Of a DNA stretch of 6,371 nucleotides, positions 6,265-6,371 are shown piece by piece. The translations under genes and the position numbers were made by a program. Position 1 is the first letter of the stretch. Every line of letters starts with the position of its first letter. This stretch comes from Eubacterium sp. GTDB lineage: Bacteria; Bacillota; Clostridia; Lachnospirales; Lachnospiraceae. The DNA lies in NCBI GenBank assembly GCA_020844525.1, contig JAJGAH010000156.1, positions 1 through 6,371 of the forward strand. The letters run 5' to 3'. The notes below the pieces were generated by a model. It did no database searches and was not told the DNA's origin. It worked only from the letters and a program-made list of their open reading frames with translations.

Positions 6265-6270
6265 TCCTCC
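6265..6270 (-). promoter_or_regulatory. Ribosome binding site fixing the dapA start
   Basis: On the minus strand AAAGGAGGATTTT precedes ATG 6260, placing GGAGGA four bases from the start codon. This decides the start against the in-frame ATG at 6311, which would put the ribosome binding site inside the coding region. Confidence 0.85.
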
Positions 6271-6276
6271 TTTGTC

Positions 6277-6291
6277 TGATTCCATGAATCA
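6277..6291 (-). promoter_or_regulatory. Short perfect inverted repeat just upstream of the dapA ribosome binding site
   Basis: TGATTC and GAATCA are separated by a 3-base loop (CAT), six bases from the AAAGGAGG. It could be a small operator, or a hairpin that affects access to the ribosome binding site. At 15 bases it may be chance. Confidence 0.3.
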
Positions 6292-6317
6292 AATGACCGA
6301 CAGAGATGCAAATCGGC

Positions 6318-6350
6318 AAAAAAATATGCGCCGCCATGAAGGCGCCGCGC
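6318..6350 (-). terminator. Strong terminator hairpin upstream of dapA (end of an upstream gene, or leader attenuator)
   Basis: Read on the minus strand, GCGC-GG-CGCC-TTCAT-GGCG-GCGC forms an 8-pair all-G/C stem with a 2-base GG bulge (6350 to 6328). Then come ATA and seven T's (6324-6318). This is a classic intrinsic terminator running toward dapA. The T tract ends 57 bases before the dapA start codon, and I see no good promoter in that gap. So it may be a regulated attenuator, as in lysine riboswitch or T-box leaders, instead of the end of an upstream gene. The 21 bases beyond it are too few to tell. Confidence 0.75.
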
Positions 6351-6371
6351 GACAACCAGATGAAACAGATG

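Noticed and set aside
6261..6311. 17-residue N-terminal extension of DapA from ATG 6311
   Set aside because: The strong ribosome binding site sits just before ATG 6260, and family members start at MAIF-like sequence; the extension would run through it.

Overview
The window looks like chromosomal core DNA of a low- to mid-G+C Gram-positive bacterium (Bacillota). The best guess is a gut Clostridia, Lachnospiraceae-like organism. The reasons are an RNA polymerase beta' chain without the large trigger-loop insertion of Proteobacteria, strong AGGAGG-type ribosome binding sites, and ROK glucokinase, endonuclease IV and DapA sequences that resemble Lachnospiraceae proteins as I remember them. An erysipelotrichial relative is not excluded. 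No search was run, so the family placement is inference.

Layout, left to right. (1) 1-1303, plus strand: the C-terminal third of rpoC with an acidic tail, followed by a hairpin terminator (1354-1407). (2) 1562-2140, plus: a YgjP/DUF45-type HExxH metalloprotein with its own candidate promoter. (3) 2297-4231, plus: a compact cluster of a ROK-family glucokinase, a 40-residue membrane peptide, and endonuclease IV (nfo). The peptide and nfo overlap by ATGA. (4) 4232-4439: the convergent junction. It holds a terminator-like stem beside nfo and then a 119-base, nearly symmetric inverted repeat reaching almost to the dapB stop codon. (5) 4440-6260, minus strand: dapB preceded by dapA, two consecutive steps of lysine/diaminopimelate synthesis, with a 162-base spacer carrying a GNRA-capped hairpin and a 12-base tandem repeat. 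(6) 6261-6371: the dapA leader or upstream region, with a strong terminator-shaped hairpin and T tract pointing toward dapA.

The plus-strand genes cover transcription, a metalloprotein of uncertain role, sugar phosphorylation and abasic-site DNA repair. They look like adjacent housekeeping genes rather than one pathway. The minus-strand pair is a true pathway unit: DapA condenses pyruvate with aspartate semialdehyde, and DapB reduces the product toward the meso-diaminopimelate used for peptidoglycan and lysine.

I see no mobile element genes, CRISPR array, tRNA, rRNA or defence system, and no clear new multi-gene system. The observations most worth following are non-coding (the 119-base hairpin, the dapA leader terminator, the dapA-dapB spacer) or small (the 40-residue peptide coupled to nfo, and a Cys-to-His change in the glucokinase zinc motif).
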